DNA of 64,000 nt, from NCBI RefSeq assembly GCF_900113935.1, contig NZ_FORF01000003.1:27084-91083 (forward strand). Direction: 5' to 3'. How positions within the stretch are numbered: the first letter of the stretch is position 1; the number at the start of each line of letters is the position of its first letter. The DNA comes from Aquamicrobium aerolatum DSM 21857. Lineage in GTDB: Bacteria; Pseudomonadota; Alphaproteobacteria; Rhizobiales; Rhizobiaceae. Of the stretch, positions 32,555 to 41,341 are shown piece by piece. A program made the position numbers and the translations under genes. The notes under the pieces were generated by a model. It was not told the origin of the DNA and did no database searches. It was given only the letters and a program-made list of their open reading frames with translations.

Positions 32555-33253
32555 GTGACAGAAGCCGTAATCGCGATGAAGGACGTGCACCTGACGCTCG
32601 GCGAGGGCGCATCGTCGGTCGATGTGCTCAAGGGTGTCAGCCTGGAAGTCGTGCGCGGCGAGGCGACCGGCATTGTCGGGCCGTCCGGCTCCGGCAAATC
32701 GACGCTTTTGATGGTTCTCGCCGGGCTCGAAAAGGTCGATGCCGGCGAGGTCTGGATCGCTGGCAAGCGCATCGACGGGAAGAGCGAGGATGAGGTCGCC
32801 GCCTTTCGTGGCCGCAATATCGGCATCGTGTTCCAGTCCTTTCATCTGATCCCCAACATGACCGCGCTGGAAAATGTCGCCGTGCCGCTTGAGCTTGCCG
32901 GTCATCCCGACCCGTTCGGTGTCGCCGCGCGCGAGCTGGAAGCCGTCGGCCTGTCGCAGCGTGTGACCCATTATCCGGGCGAATTGTCCGGCGGCGAGCA
33001 GCAGCGCGTGGCAATCGCCCGCGCGCTGGCTCCGGAGCCGGCCATCCTGATCGCCGACGAGCCGACGGGTAACCTCGACCAAGCGACGGGCCGTCAGATC
33101 GCCGATCTTCTGTTTGCCAAGGCGCAGGAGCGCGGCATGACGCTGGTGCTGGTCACGCATGACCCGGCACTGGCCGCGCGTTGCGCGCGCCAGATCGCGA
33201 TGCGTTCGGGCCGCATCGAAACCGCACCCGTTCAAGCTGCGGTCCGCGCATGA
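32555..33253 (+). CDS. ybbA: ABC transporter ATP-binding protein, YbbA-like
   Basis: A 232-residue nucleotide-binding protein of the LolD/MacB group. It has Walker [11 protein letters not shown]-loop [17 protein letters not shown], signature [15 protein letters not shown], Walker [13 protein letters not shown] and the H-loop VTHD. With the FtsX-fold permease downstream it probably extrudes or releases a lipid or hydrophobic envelope component; the true substrate of YbbAP is uncertain. It overlaps ybbP by 4 bp. Confidence 0.93.
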   Translation: MTEAVIAMKDVHLTLGEGASSVDVLKGVSLEVVRGEATGIVGPSGSGKSTLLMVLAGLEKVDAGEVWIAGKRIDGKSEDEVAAFRGRNIGIVFQSFHLIPNMTALENVAVPLELAGHPDPFGVAARELEAVGLSQRVTHYPGELSGGEQQRVAIARALAPEPAILIADEPTGNLDQATGRQIADLLFAKAQERGMTLVLVTHDPALAARCARQIAMRSGRIETAPVQAAVRA

Positions 33254-35811
33254 GTGCGTCCGGCGGCTTTGCCCAGACCCTGCGGCTGGCGGTGCGGTTT
33301 TCGTTGCGCGAGATGCGCGGCGGCCTTTCCGGCTTCCTGATCTTCATCGCCTGCATTGCGCTCGGTGTTGCCGCCATCGGTGGCGTCAATTCGGTGGCGC
33401 GCGCGATCACGCTCGGCGTCGAAGCCCAGGGGCGCGATCTTCTTGGCGGCGACATCCGCTTCCAGCTTGTCCATCGCGAGACAGACGCAGCCGAAACTTC
33501 GTTCCTTGAAAGCATCGGCACGCTGGCGCATAGCGCCAATATGCGCTCGATGGCGCGACTGGCGGATGGCTCCGACCAGACGCTGGTGGAAGTGAAGGCC
33601 GTCGATGCGCTCTATCCGCTCTATGGCGAGCTTGTCGCCGAGCCGAACCTGCCTTTGTCAGAGCTGCTCGAAATCCGCGACGGCGTGGTTGGCGCAATTG
33701 TCGCCGACATGCTGCTCGACCGGCTCGGCGTGAAGATCGGCGACAAGATCCGTCTTGGAAACGCCGAAGTGGAGCTGCGCGCGCGTCTTGTCACCGAGCC
33801 CGACGCGATTTCGGACGGGTTCGGTCTTGCCCCACGTCTGTTCGTCTCGCTCGATGGCCTGCGTGCTTCCGGCCTGATGCAGCCGGGAAGTCTTGTCGAA
33901 CACGCCTACAAGATCAGGATGGCTGATGGCACCAGCGATGCCGACATCAACCAGATCCGCGAACGCGCCAGCGCAGAATTTCCCAATGCCGGCTGGAGCA
34001 TCCGCTCGCGCACCAATGCCGCGCCGGCATTGTCGTCCAATATCGAGCGCTTCTCGCAGTTCCTGACGCTTGTCGGTCTGACCGCGCTGGTGGTCGGCGG
34101 CGTTGGCGTCGCCAATGCCGTGCGTGCCTATCTGGATTCCAAGCGTGGCGTCATCGCCACCTTCAAGAGCCTTGGGGCGTCGGGCCGTTTCGTCTTCATC
34201 GTCTATCTCGTGCAGATGCTGATGATCGCGCTGATGGGCATCGTGGCCGGCCTGATCCTTGGCGCGCTGATGCCGGTGGCGGCAGGGGCGCTGCTGTCGT
34301 CGGTGCTGCCGGTGCCAGCGTCCGGCGGCATCTATCCCGGCGCATTGGCGCTTGCTGCGCTGTTTGGCGTTCTGGTCACGCTGGCTTTCGCGCTGCTGCC
34401 GCTCGGCCGCGCGCGCGACGTTCCGGCGACCGCCTTGTTTCGCCAGAGGAGCATGGACGCCAATGGCATGCCGCGCGCGGTCTATGTCGTCGCCACGCTG
34501 GTCGTAGCCGTCGCCCTTGCGGTGCTGGCCATCAGCACGTCGGGCGATCAGCGCATTGCGGTGACCTTCGTCGGGGCGGCGATCTTCGCGTTTCTGGTGC
34601 TTCGACTTGTCGGCTGGGCGGTTCAGGCGCTTGCACGGCGCAGTCCGCGTGTGCGCTCGACCGCATTGCGGCTGGCCATCGGCAACATCCATCGGCCCGG
34701 CGCGCTGACACCATCGGTGGTGCTGTCGCTCGGGCTTGGCCTGACGCTTCTGGTCACGCTGGCGCTGATCGACGGCAATCTGCGCCGCCAGATCGCCGGA
34801 AACCTGCCCGAACAGGCGCCGAATTTCTTCTTCGTCGATATTCAGAGCGGCGACGCCGATGCCTTTGCCGATCTCGTTGCGAAAGAGGCGCCAGACGGCA
34901 AGCTGATCCGCGTGCCGATGCTGCGCGGCCGGGTGATGGAACTCAACGGCGTCGACGTGCGCAAGGTGCAGGTGCCGCCGGAAGGCGCGTGGGTGCTGCG
35001 CGGCGATCGCGGCATCACCTATGCGCGCAACGTGCCGGAAAACTCGACTTTGACCGAGGGCAACTGGTGGCCGCAGGATTATGATGGCGAGCCGCTGGTG
35101 TCGTTTGCGGCGCAGGAAGGGCGCGAGATCGGCGTCAAGATCGGCGATACGATCACCGTCAACGTGCTTGGCCGCAACATCACCGCGCGTATTGCCAATT
35201 TTCGCGAAGTGCAGTGGGAATCGCTTGGCATCAATTTCGTCATGGTGTTCTCGCCCAACACCTTTGCCGGCGCGCCGCATTCATGGTTGGCCACCTTGTC
35301 CGACGACAAGGCGACGCCCGCCGATGATGCGCGGCTTCTCAACGCCATCACCAGAGCGTTTCCGGGCATCACCAGCGTCCGGGTCAAGGACGCCCTCGAA
35401 ATCGTGAACGACATCGTCGCCCAACTCGCGTTGGCGATCCGGGCCGCTGCCGCCGTCGCATTGATCGCCTCGGTTCTGGTTCTGTCCGGGGCGCTGGCGG
35501 CGGGCAACCGCGCGCGGATTCACGACGCGGTCGTCTTGAAGACATTGGGCGCGACACGGCGCACGCTGATTGCCGCCTTCAGCCTCGAATATGCGATCAT
35601 CGGCCTTGCAACCGCAGTGTTTGCGCTGTTTGCGGGCGGATTGGCGGCGTGGTTCGTGGTGGCCCGCATCATGTCGCTGCCCTCGTCATTCCTGCCGGAA
35701 GTCGCGGTCTCGACCGTCGTTCTGGCGCTGGTGCTGACGGTCGGCTTCGGGCTGGTCGGAACATGGCGGGTACTTGGTCACAAGGCGGCGCCGGTGCTGC
35801 GCAACCTCTAA
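33250..35811 (+). CDS. ybbP: ABC transporter permease, YbbP/FtsX family
   Basis: An 853-residue permease with one N-terminal helix, a large periplasmic domain and two FtsX-type three-helix bundles. The first bundle follows about residue 270 (LVGLTALVVGGVGVANAVRAYLDSKRGVIATFKSLGASG) and the second lies at the C-terminus (DAVVLKTLGATRRTLIAAFSLEYAIIG). The start MSASGGF overlaps the ybbA stop as ATGA. Its neighbour tesA suggests a shared role in envelope lipid handling (inference). Confidence 0.92.
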   Translation: MSASGGFAQTLRLAVRFSLREMRGGLSGFLIFIACIALGVAAIGGVNSVARAITLGVEAQGRDLLGGDIRFQLVHRETDAAETSFLESIGTLAHSANMRSMARLADGSDQTLVEVKAVDALYPLYGELVAEPNLPLSELLEIRDGVVGAIVADMLLDRLGVKIGDKIRLGNAEVELRARLVTEPDAISDGFGLAPRLFVSLDGLRASGLMQPGSLVEHAYKIRMADGTSDADINQIRERASAEFPNAGWSIRSRTNAAPALSSNIERFSQFLTLVGLTALVVGGVGVANAVRAYLDSKRGVIATFKSLGASGRFVFIVYLVQMLMIALMGIVAGLILGALMPVAAGALLSSVLPVPASGGIYPGALALAALFGVLVTLAFALLPLGRARDVPATALFRQRSMDANGMPRAVYVVATLVVAVALAVLAISTSGDQRIAVTFVGAAIFAFLVLRLVGWAVQALARRSPRVRSTALRLAIGNIHRPGALTPSVVLSLGLGLTLLVTLALIDGNLRRQIAGNLPEQAPNFFFVDIQSGDADAFADLVAKEAPDGKLIRVPMLRGRVMELNGVDVRKVQVPPEGAWVLRGDRGITYARNVPENSTLTEGNWWPQDYDGEPLVSFAAQEGREIGVKIGDTITVNVLGRNITARIANFREVQWESLGINFVMVFSPNTFAGAPHSWLATLSDDKATPADDARLLNAITRAFPGITSVRVKDALEIVNDIVAQLALAIRAAAAVALIASVLVLSGALAAGNRARIHDAVVLKTLGATRRTLIAAFSLEYAIIGLATAVFALFAGGLAAWFVVARIMSLPSSFLPEVAVSTVVLALVLTVGFGLVGTWRVLGHKAAPVLRNL

Positions 35812-35984
35812 ACCGTGCGTTTGCCATGACAAATTCTGCAATTCACGACGCATTTCGTGATGCAACAGTCTTGTCCTGATGCTCAAGAATGCGCATATTC
35901 TGAACAAGGCTTGCTGGAGTTCCGCCAGCGGCGCCTGGGTTTGGGCCCGACACCCGACGGAACATACAGACAAAGAGGAAAATT

Positions 35985-36764
35985 ATGGCTGATCTTCGCA
36001 ACTATCAGGCACGCGTCGCGACCGCCGGTTCGCGCGCAGATGCCTCGATCGACGAAGGCCTGCGCGCCTACATGATCAAGGTGTACAACCTGATGGCGCT
36101 TGGCCTTGCAATCACCGGTCTAGCCGCGCTCGGCACTGTCGCGCTCGCCACCACAAACGATCCGTCGCTGGCTGTCGCACAGCTCGGCAACGGCAAGATG
36201 CTGACCTCGGTCGGCGCGGCTCTCTACGGCTCGCCGCTGCGCTGGGTCGTCATGCTCGCTCCGCTGGCGATGGTGTTCTTCCTGTCGTTCCGCGTTGAAA
36301 AGATGAGCCTTTCGGCTGCACAGGCGACGTTCTGGGCCTTCGCGGCTGTGATGGGTATTTCGCTGTCGTCGGTGTTCCTGGTCTATACCAGCGGCTCGAT
36401 CGTGCAGACCTTCTTCATCACCGCCACCGCCTTCCTGGCGCTGTCGCTGTTCGGTTACACCACCAAGCGTGACCTGACCGGCATGGGCTCGTTCCTGATC
36501 ATGGGCGTCTGGGGTCTGATCCTCGCCTCGATCGTGAACATCTTCCTTGCTTCGTCGGCGTTGCAGTTCGCCATCTCGGCGATCGGTGTGCTGGTCTTTG
36601 CAGGTCTTACCGCCTACGACACCCAGCAGATCAAGGAAATGTACTATGAAGGCGACGGCGCATTGGTTGCCGGCCGCAAGGCGATCATGGGCGCGCTGCG
36701 TCTCTATCTCGACTTCATCAACATGTTCATGTTCCTGCTGCAGTTCCTCGGCAACCGCGAGTAA
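35985..36764 (+). CDS. Bax inhibitor-1/YccA family membrane protein
   Basis: A 259-residue membrane protein with seven hydrophobic segments. Conserved BI-1 parts include the N-terminal LRAYMIKVYNLMALGLAITGLAA and the C-terminal AGLTAYDTQQIKEMYYEGDG, whose acidic/tyrosine residues form the pH-sensing pair in BI-1 proteins. E. coli YccA modulates FtsH. The ATG follows AGAGGAAAATT. Monocistronic, with its own terminator. Confidence 0.92.
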   Translation: MADLRNYQARVATAGSRADASIDEGLRAYMIKVYNLMALGLAITGLAALGTVALATTNDPSLAVAQLGNGKMLTSVGAALYGSPLRWVVMLAPLAMVFFLSFRVEKMSLSAAQATFWAFAAVMGISLSSVFLVYTSGSIVQTFFITATAFLALSLFGYTTKRDLTGMGSFLIMGVWGLILASIVNIFLASSALQFAISAIGVLVFAGLTAYDTQQIKEMYYEGDGALVAGRKAIMGALRLYLDFINMFMFLLQFLGNRE

Positions 36765-36787
36765 TCCGGCGCAGACATGACGCAAAT

Positions 36788-36816
36788 GAAAGGGCAGCTC
36801 TCGGGCTGCCCTTTTT
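36788..36816 (+). terminator. Terminator after the Bax-inhibitor-1 gene
   Basis: The stem AAGGGCAGC / GCTGCCCTT with a six-base loop is followed by TTTTT, 23 bp after the stop codon. Confidence 0.9.
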
Positions 36817-36880
36817 CATGGGGTGGACGGGTTTTTCAGACGCGCCACGAGAAGTTTTTCTAAAACAATGGCTTAAACAG

Positions 36881-36907
36881 AAAGTGCGCCGAAGTGGCGC
36901 ACTTTTG
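36881..36907. terminator. Palindrome, probable terminator of the universal stress gene
   Basis: The perfect stem AAAGTGCGCC / GGCGCACTTT with a short loop lies 27 bp beyond the minus-strand usp stop. Its minus-strand tail is T-rich but interrupted (TTTCTGTTT), so termination strength is uncertain. Confidence 0.55.
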
Positions 36908-36933
36908 GTCCAAAACAGGGCGCAGCTGGCAAA

Positions 36934-37767
36934 TCAGTGCGACAACAGGGTCGGGCGCAGCGGTTTCCGGAGCGTATGCAGCGTTGCGCCGCCAAGGAAA
37001 AAGTCGCGGATGCGCGAGTGACCGAACGCGCCCATCACGACCAGATCGGCTCCCGCCGACGCCTCTTCGAGCGCCTCGCCGACACTGCGCTTGCCCTTCT
37101 CGATTTCCTCGAACGTCACCTTCACGCCATTGCGGGCGAGGCTGACCGCAAGCTCGGCGCCGGAAGCTTCGTCCGGCATCTGCTTGTCATGGGCAATGCT
37201 GACGATGCGCACGTCGCCAGCGCGCTGCAGAAGCGGCAAGGCATCCCCGACAGCGCGGGCAGCTGGGCGACCGCCGTCCCAGGCAATGACGACCTTGTCG
37301 AGGCGGAAGCCGGCCTGGCTGTCCTGCGGCAGGACCAGCACCGGACGGCCCGATTCAAACACCAGCGCCTGAACCATGTCGCGGCTGGCGTCATTGTCGG
37401 CGACGAAGGGCATGATCGTCAGGTCGCGCAGGCGGGCCTGTTCGACGAAAGTGTCGGACATCTGGTTGCCATCCGCGACTTTGATGATGCGGGCGGTCGA
37501 CAAAATTCCGGTGCGGTTGGCGGTTTCCTCGAACGCTGTCTTCTGGGCGATGGCCGAATCGCGCGCTTCGCTCTGGCGTTCCTCCAGCAGCTTTTCAAGC
37601 TGGGGACCGTAGGGCCGGCGCGAGATCGGCATCGGCACGCGTGGCTCGGCAATGATGCAGTTGAGATGCGAGTCGAGAAAATTGGCGATGTTGGCAGCTT
37701 TTTCGACCGCAGCTGGCGTGGCCGTGTCGGGCCAGGCCGGCAAGGCGAGCAGGATATCCTTCAGCAT
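36934..37767 (-). CDS. Universal stress protein, tandem UspA domains
   Basis: A 277-residue protein of about two Usp units. The C-terminal unit keeps the ATP-binding signature VMGAFGHSRIRDFFLGGAT. The N-terminal unit (ILLALPAWPDTATPAAVEKAANIANFLDSHLNCI) is degenerate. Such tandem Usp proteins often belong to oxygen-limitation regulons, and this one lies 52 bp downstream of fixK on the same strand. I did not find a good FixK box in its own upstream region, so it may be read from fixK. Confidence 0.88.
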   Translation of the reverse strand: MLKDILLALPAWPDTATPAAVEKAANIANFLDSHLNCIIAEPRVPMPISRRPYGPQLEKLLEERQSEARDSAIAQKTAFEETANRTGILSTARIIKVADGNQMSDTFVEQARLRDLTIMPFVADNDASRDMVQALVFESGRPVLVLPQDSQAGFRLDKVVIAWDGGRPAARAVGDALPLLQRAGDVRIVSIAHDKQMPDEASGAELAVSLARNGVKVTFEEIEKGKRSVGEALEEASAGADLVVMGAFGHSRIRDFFLGGATLHTLRKPLRPTLLSH

Positions 37768-37819
37768 GGAACGTTCCCCTTCCTGGATGCCTGAAATGAT
37801 AAGTGAGAAAGATCAGGGT

Positions 37820-38467
37820 TCAAGCGCTCATATCATCGAGCGACTGATATTTGATGATGTGGACGCTACGCAGGCCGGGCAGCTTGACGATGCCCTTTTC
37901 CTTCAGCCGGGTGAAGGCGCGCGAGACGGTCTCGATGGTGAGGCCAAGATAGTCGGCAATGTCCATGCGCGACATCGGCAGTTCGAACTCGGCAAGGCCG
38001 CCCTGACGCTCGGCCATATCGAGAAGGAAGGCGGCGACGCGCTCGATGGCGTGCTGGCGGCCCAGCACCAGGAGATGTTCCTGCGTGCGCACCAGGCTTT
38101 GCAGCGCCAGAGGCAGCAGCTTGTGCGAGATTTCGGCGGAAGCGCCAAGGCGCATGACTCGCACGCCGGTTGCGCCGATGGCTTCGGCGAAGAAATGATG
38201 GGTGCCGTCGGCTTCGAAGCCGAACACTTCGCCGGCCATGTGAAACGCGGCGATCTGGCGGCGGCCATCGGCCAGCAGGCGGTAGACCCGCACCGCGCCA
38301 TATTCGACCTCGTAGAGCGCCTTTGCCTGCTCGCCCTGACCATAGATCTGCTCGCCGGCGGCAAGGCAGGTGACCTGCTGCACCGGCGTTGCGGCGCTCA
38401 ATCCGAGACGACGCCCGGCTGGCATCGCGACGGCTTTGAATTCTGATGCGAATTTGTGCACGGTCAT
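37820..38467 (-). CDS. fixK: Crp/Fnr-family regulator, FixK type
   Basis: A 215-residue regulator with a cyclic-nucleotide-binding-fold domain (about 30-145) and a C-terminal helix-turn-helix (MSRMDIADYLGLTIETVSRAFTRLKEKG). The recognition helix E-T-V-S-R is that of FNR/FixK proteins, which bind TTGAT-N4-ATCAA. It has only a single cysteine and lacks the FNR cluster cysteines, so it should not sense oxygen itself. ATG at 38467 follows GGAGGT. Divergent fixLJ lies 0.65 kb away, and a FixJ-type element lies 67-87 bp upstream. FnrN is less likely because of the missing cysteines. Confidence 0.85.
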   Translation of the reverse strand: MTVHKFASEFKAVAMPAGRRLGLSAATPVQQVTCLAAGEQIYGQGEQAKALYEVEYGAVRVYRLLADGRRQIAAFHMAGEVFGFEADGTHHFFAEAIGATGVRVMRLGASAEISHKLLPLALQSLVRTQEHLLVLGRQHAIERVAAFLLDMAERQGGLAEFELPMSRMDIADYLGLTIETVSRAFTRLKEKGIVKLPGLRSVHIIKYQSLDDMSA

Positions 38468-38533
38468 GGCGACCTCCATCGGTTCGAACACCGCAGATGT
38501 CGCGCGAAACCGCATTTCGCGAAATTCGGTTTA

Positions 38534-38554
38534 GTCCCTACGGGAAACTACGTA
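38534..38554 (-). promoter_or_regulatory. Candidate FixJ-binding element upstream of fixK
   Basis: Read on the minus strand it shows TACGTAGTTTCC followed by CGTAGGGAC, that is, two CGTAG repeats exactly 10 bp apart (one helical turn). TACGTAG-type elements are bound by FixJ ahead of fixK in rhizobia (established for the family; the exact consensus varies). It overlaps the last codons of the receiver gene. Confidence 0.6.
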
Positions 38555-38915
38555 TTTGCGCAGCGTCAGGTCGCAGGGGCGCGAAGCTTTCGACGGTTTC
38601 GACGAGAAGCCGCCCGAGCAACGGCTTGGTCAGCACGGCGACGCCTTCAATGTCGGAGCGGGCGCGCAGGCGGTCGACCAGCAGGATCAGCGGTTTGGTG
38701 GCATGGCCGATCTGTGCCAAAGCCTCGCGGCGCGCGCCAAGGGCATCCTCATCGACCACAACGCAGGACGCTGCGCCCAGACGATCCTGCGCGATGGCCC
38801 CGGCCAGGCTGTCGTGAAATTCCAGCTGCAGGCCCTCGGCCTCGAGCGCAAAGGCGATCGAGCGCTGAAGTTCCCGGTCCGGAACGATCACCAGAACTGT
38901 CTGGGCCAGTTGCAA
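38538..38915 (-). CDS. Stand-alone receiver-like protein, possible FixT analogue
   Basis: A 125-residue single domain. It begins QLAQTVLVIVPDRELQRSI (beta-1 and Asp13) and carries Asp55 in CVVVDEDALG at the phospho-acceptor position and Lys97 in VLTKPL. The usual second acidic residue of the DD pair is Pro12, and the Thr/Ser switch is Val80, so it is a partly degenerate receiver. No output domain follows. Start is a TTG at 38915 with GGGAGA 5 bp before it. It sits between fixK (70 bp downstream) and divergent fixL. The S. meliloti and Caulobacter FixT proteins, single-domain receiver-like inhibitors of FixL, are the obvious comparison; similarity to them is inference. Confidence 0.7.
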   Translation of the reverse strand: MQLAQTVLVIVPDRELQRSIAFALEAEGLQLEFHDSLAGAIAQDRLGAASCVVVDEDALGARREALAQIGHATKPLILLVDRLRARSDIEGVAVLTKPLLGRLLVETVESFAPLRPDAAQIRSFP

Positions 38916-38991
38916 ATTGTTCTCCCGACGATCAACGCCATGCGTTTTTGCTCCGCCAACCCCTGCGTAATGCGAGGCAAGAGGACGCGCC

Positions 38992-39005
38992 TTGAGACAA
39001 GTCAA
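38992..39005. promoter_or_regulatory. FNR/FixK-type box between receiver gene and fixL
   Basis: TTGAG-ACAA-GTCAA matches the TTGA(T/C)-N4-(G/A)TCAA consensus at nine of ten informative positions. It is 77 bp before the receiver start codon and 110 bp before fixL, so it could serve either promoter. It fits FixK feedback on the receiver gene or on fixLJ. Confidence 0.6.
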
Positions 39006-39114
39006 TTCGTCGCAGGGCAGGTTTGCGCGCGTGTTGCGCTCCTGCGTCACATGGCTAAAGTCTGTCAGTGCCCCTAGACGGCACGTCTGGACCTCAACTT
39101 GCATGGCGGGAAAG

Positions 39115-40605
39115 ATGAGATCGCCGTTTGAAAGCCGGTCGCTGCATGCGCTGCCACGCCAGCTCGACCGCAAGACAGCGCTTGTGCTTGCCATTGCCGC
39201 CGTCGGGGTGGCGCTGCTGCTGCGTCTCGTGCTCGACGATGTGCTGGTCGAGCGCGCCGTGTTTGCATTGTTTGCGCCGGCAATTCTTATTGCCGCCTTT
39301 TCCGGCGGCACCCTTTACGGGCTGATGGCGCTGGCGCTGTCGCTGGTGGCCACCTTCTACCTGCGCGACCTGAAGGTCGGGCCGGGGACGGAAGCGCTGG
39401 AACTGGTCATTGTCGCGGTGGCCGGGCTTGCCATTGCCTGGATCGGCGCGATGATCCACCGCGCCCGCGCCGAAATCACCGCGACCCGGCAGGCGCTCGA
39501 TGAGCAGGCCGCGCATCTGCGCATGATCCTCGACACGGTGCCCGATGCCACCATCGTCATCAACCGCAACGGCCAGATCGTGTCGTTCAATGCGGCGGCG
39601 GTGCGCCAGTTCGGCTATGAGGAAGCGGAAGTCATCGGCAGCAATGTCAATGTGCTGATGCCCGAGCCCTACCACACCAATCATGACGGCTACATCAAGC
39701 GCTATCTGGAGACCGGCGAGCAGCGCATCATCGGCGTCGACCGGGTGGTCGTCGGACGGCGCAAGGACGGCTCGACCTTCCCGATGAAGCTGGCGGTCGG
39801 CAAGCTGGAATCGGGCGACGACCTGTTCTTCACCGGCTTCGTGCGCGACCTGACCGAACGCCAACGCTCCGCCGAGCAGATCGAGGAGATCGAGGGCGAG
39901 CTGGCGCGGCTGGCCCGGCTCAACGAACTGGGCGAAATGGCCTCGACGCTGGCGCATGAACTGAACCAGCCCTTGTCGGCGATCGCCAATTATGCGCAGG
40001 GCTGCACCCGTCTGCTGCGCGACCGCACAGACGCCGAGTCCGAACGCATGGGCGAGGCGCTCGACGAGATTTCGCGCCAGTCGCTGCGGGCCGGGCAGAT
40101 CATCCGGCACCTGCGCGAATTCGTCATGCGCGGCGAAACCGAGAAGGTGCCCGAAGACATGCGCAAGCTGATCGAGGAGGCGGGCGCGCTGGCGCTGGTC
40201 GGCTCGCGCGAGCATGGCGTGCGCACCGTGTTCGACTTCCAGCCCGGCGCCGATATGGTGGTGGCCGACCGGGTGCAGATCCAGCAGGTGCTGATCAATC
40301 TGATGCGCAACGCCATCGAGGCGATGCGCGACAGCGACACGCGCGAACTGACCGTGCGCACTTTGCCGGGCGACAATGACGACGTGGTGGTCGAGGTCAG
40401 CGATACCGGGCCGGGTATTTCCGAAGAGGTCGCGTCGCGGCTGTTCCAGCCCTTCGTGACCAGCAAATCCGGCGGCATGGGCATCGGCCTGTCGATCTCC
40501 AAGCGCATCATCGACGCCCATGGCGGCGACATCGAAGCGTTGCGCAATGCGCAGGGCGGCGTCACCTTCCGCTTCACCGTGCCCGCCTTCAGGGAGCTTG
40601 TCTGA
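39115..40605 (+). CDS. fixL: Oxygen-sensing histidine kinase FixL
   Basis: A 496-residue membrane-bound sensor kinase. Four hydrophobic segments occupy residues ~20-115. The PAS domain (~130-250) has the haem-ligand His190 in NHDGYIKRY and Arg210 in IIGVDRVV, and these line up with S. meliloti FixL His194 and Arg214. The H-box [17 protein letters not shown] has phospho-His281, followed by N, G1 (DTGPGI) and G2 ([10 protein letters not shown]) boxes. Start MRSPFES at 39115 follows GGCGGG; an ATG at 39103 is possible. It overlaps fixJ by one base. No cbb3 oxidase genes are in the window. Confidence 0.93.
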   Translation: MRSPFESRSLHALPRQLDRKTALVLAIAAVGVALLLRLVLDDVLVERAVFALFAPAILIAAFSGGTLYGLMALALSLVATFYLRDLKVGPGTEALELVIVAVAGLAIAWIGAMIHRARAEITATRQALDEQAAHLRMILDTVPDATIVINRNGQIVSFNAAAVRQFGYEEAEVIGSNVNVLMPEPYHTNHDGYIKRYLETGEQRIIGVDRVVVGRRKDGSTFPMKLAVGKLESGDDLFFTGFVRDLTERQRSAEQIEEIEGELARLARLNELGEMASTLAHELNQPLSAIANYAQGCTRLLRDRTDAESERMGEALDEISRQSLRAGQIIRHLREFVMRGETEKVPEDMRKLIEEAGALALVGSREHGVRTVFDFQPGADMVVADRVQIQQVLINLMRNAIEAMRDSDTRELTVRTLPGDNDDVVVEVSDTGPGISEEVASRLFQPFVTSKSGGMGIGLSISKRIIDAHGGDIEALRNAQGGVTFRFTVPAFRELV

Positions 40606-41225
40606 TGAATATCGGCGACTACACCGTTCACATCGTCGATGACGAGGAGGCCGTGCGCCAATCGCTCGCCTTCATGCTGACGATGGCCGGCTTCACGGTG
40701 CGGGTCCATGCCTCGGCGACCGACTTTCTCACGGCTGCCCCGTCGATCCGCAAGGGCTGCCTGATCACCGATCTGCGTATGCCGGACCTCAACGGGGTCG
40801 AGCTTTTGCGCCAGCTGCGCAGCATCGGCGCGGCGCTGCCCGCCATCGTCGTCACCGGCCATGGCGACGTGCCGATGGCGGTCGACGCGATGAAGGCCGG
40901 GGCGCTCGACTTCATCGAAAAGCCGTTCGAGGAAGAGGTGCTGATCGAGGCGATCCACCGCGCCGCCGCCGAACTGGAGCGCACCGTCGACGGGCAGGAC
41001 GTCGCCGCGATCCGCAGCCGGCTGGAGCAGCTGACCGAGCGCGAGCGCGAGGTGTTGCAGGCGGTCGTGGCGGGGCACGCCAACAAGACGATTGCCTATG
41101 ATCTCGACATCAGCCCGCGCACGGTCGAGGTTCACCGCGCCAATGTGATGGCGAAGATGGAAGCCCGCAGCCTGCCGGAACTGGTGCGCATGGCGATGGC
41201 GGCAGGCGGTTTCGCGGCGCGGTGA
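40605..41225 (+). CDS. fixJ: Response regulator FixJ
   Basis: A 206-residue NarL/FixJ-family regulator. The receiver domain (1-~120) has the Asp pair at 12-13, phospho-acceptor Asp56 in LITDLRMP, the switch threonine in VVTGHGD and Lys106 in EKPFEE. The LuxR-type helix-turn-helix follows at ~140-200 (LTEREREVLQAVVAGHANKTIAYDL). It is translationally coupled to fixL through TGATG and should be phosphorylated by FixL at low oxygen to switch on fixK. Confidence 0.94.
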   Translation: MNIGDYTVHIVDDEEAVRQSLAFMLTMAGFTVRVHASATDFLTAAPSIRKGCLITDLRMPDLNGVELLRQLRSIGAALPAIVVTGHGDVPMAVDAMKAGALDFIEKPFEEEVLIEAIHRAAAELERTVDGQDVAAIRSRLEQLTEREREVLQAVVAGHANKTIAYDLDISPRTVEVHRANVMAKMEARSLPELVRMAMAAGGFAAR

Positions 41226-41341
41226 GCTGCGTCGTGGCACGATCAATTGTGCCAGCCGGCTAATTTCCCACCCTTGCGGTGAAATCTGCGCTATGGGGAT
41301 GCAGTCTTGTCCTGCCGCGCTGTTCTGCCGAGCTGTCCTTC

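Noticed and set aside
32480..33235. An N-terminal extension of tesA
   Set aside because: It runs antisense through ybbA; the signal peptide shows the true start at 32479.
33658..35280. A 540-codon open frame on the minus strand
   Set aside because: Antisense to the ybbP permease, with shadow-type composition.
37768..37819. A FixK box ahead of the universal stress gene
   Set aside because: TTGAACCCTGATCT upstream has one good half-site only, and it lies at the fixK end; too weak to report.
41235..41254. A terminator after fixJ
   Set aside because: TGGCAC / GTGCCA is a short six-base stem with no T-run, too weak to call.
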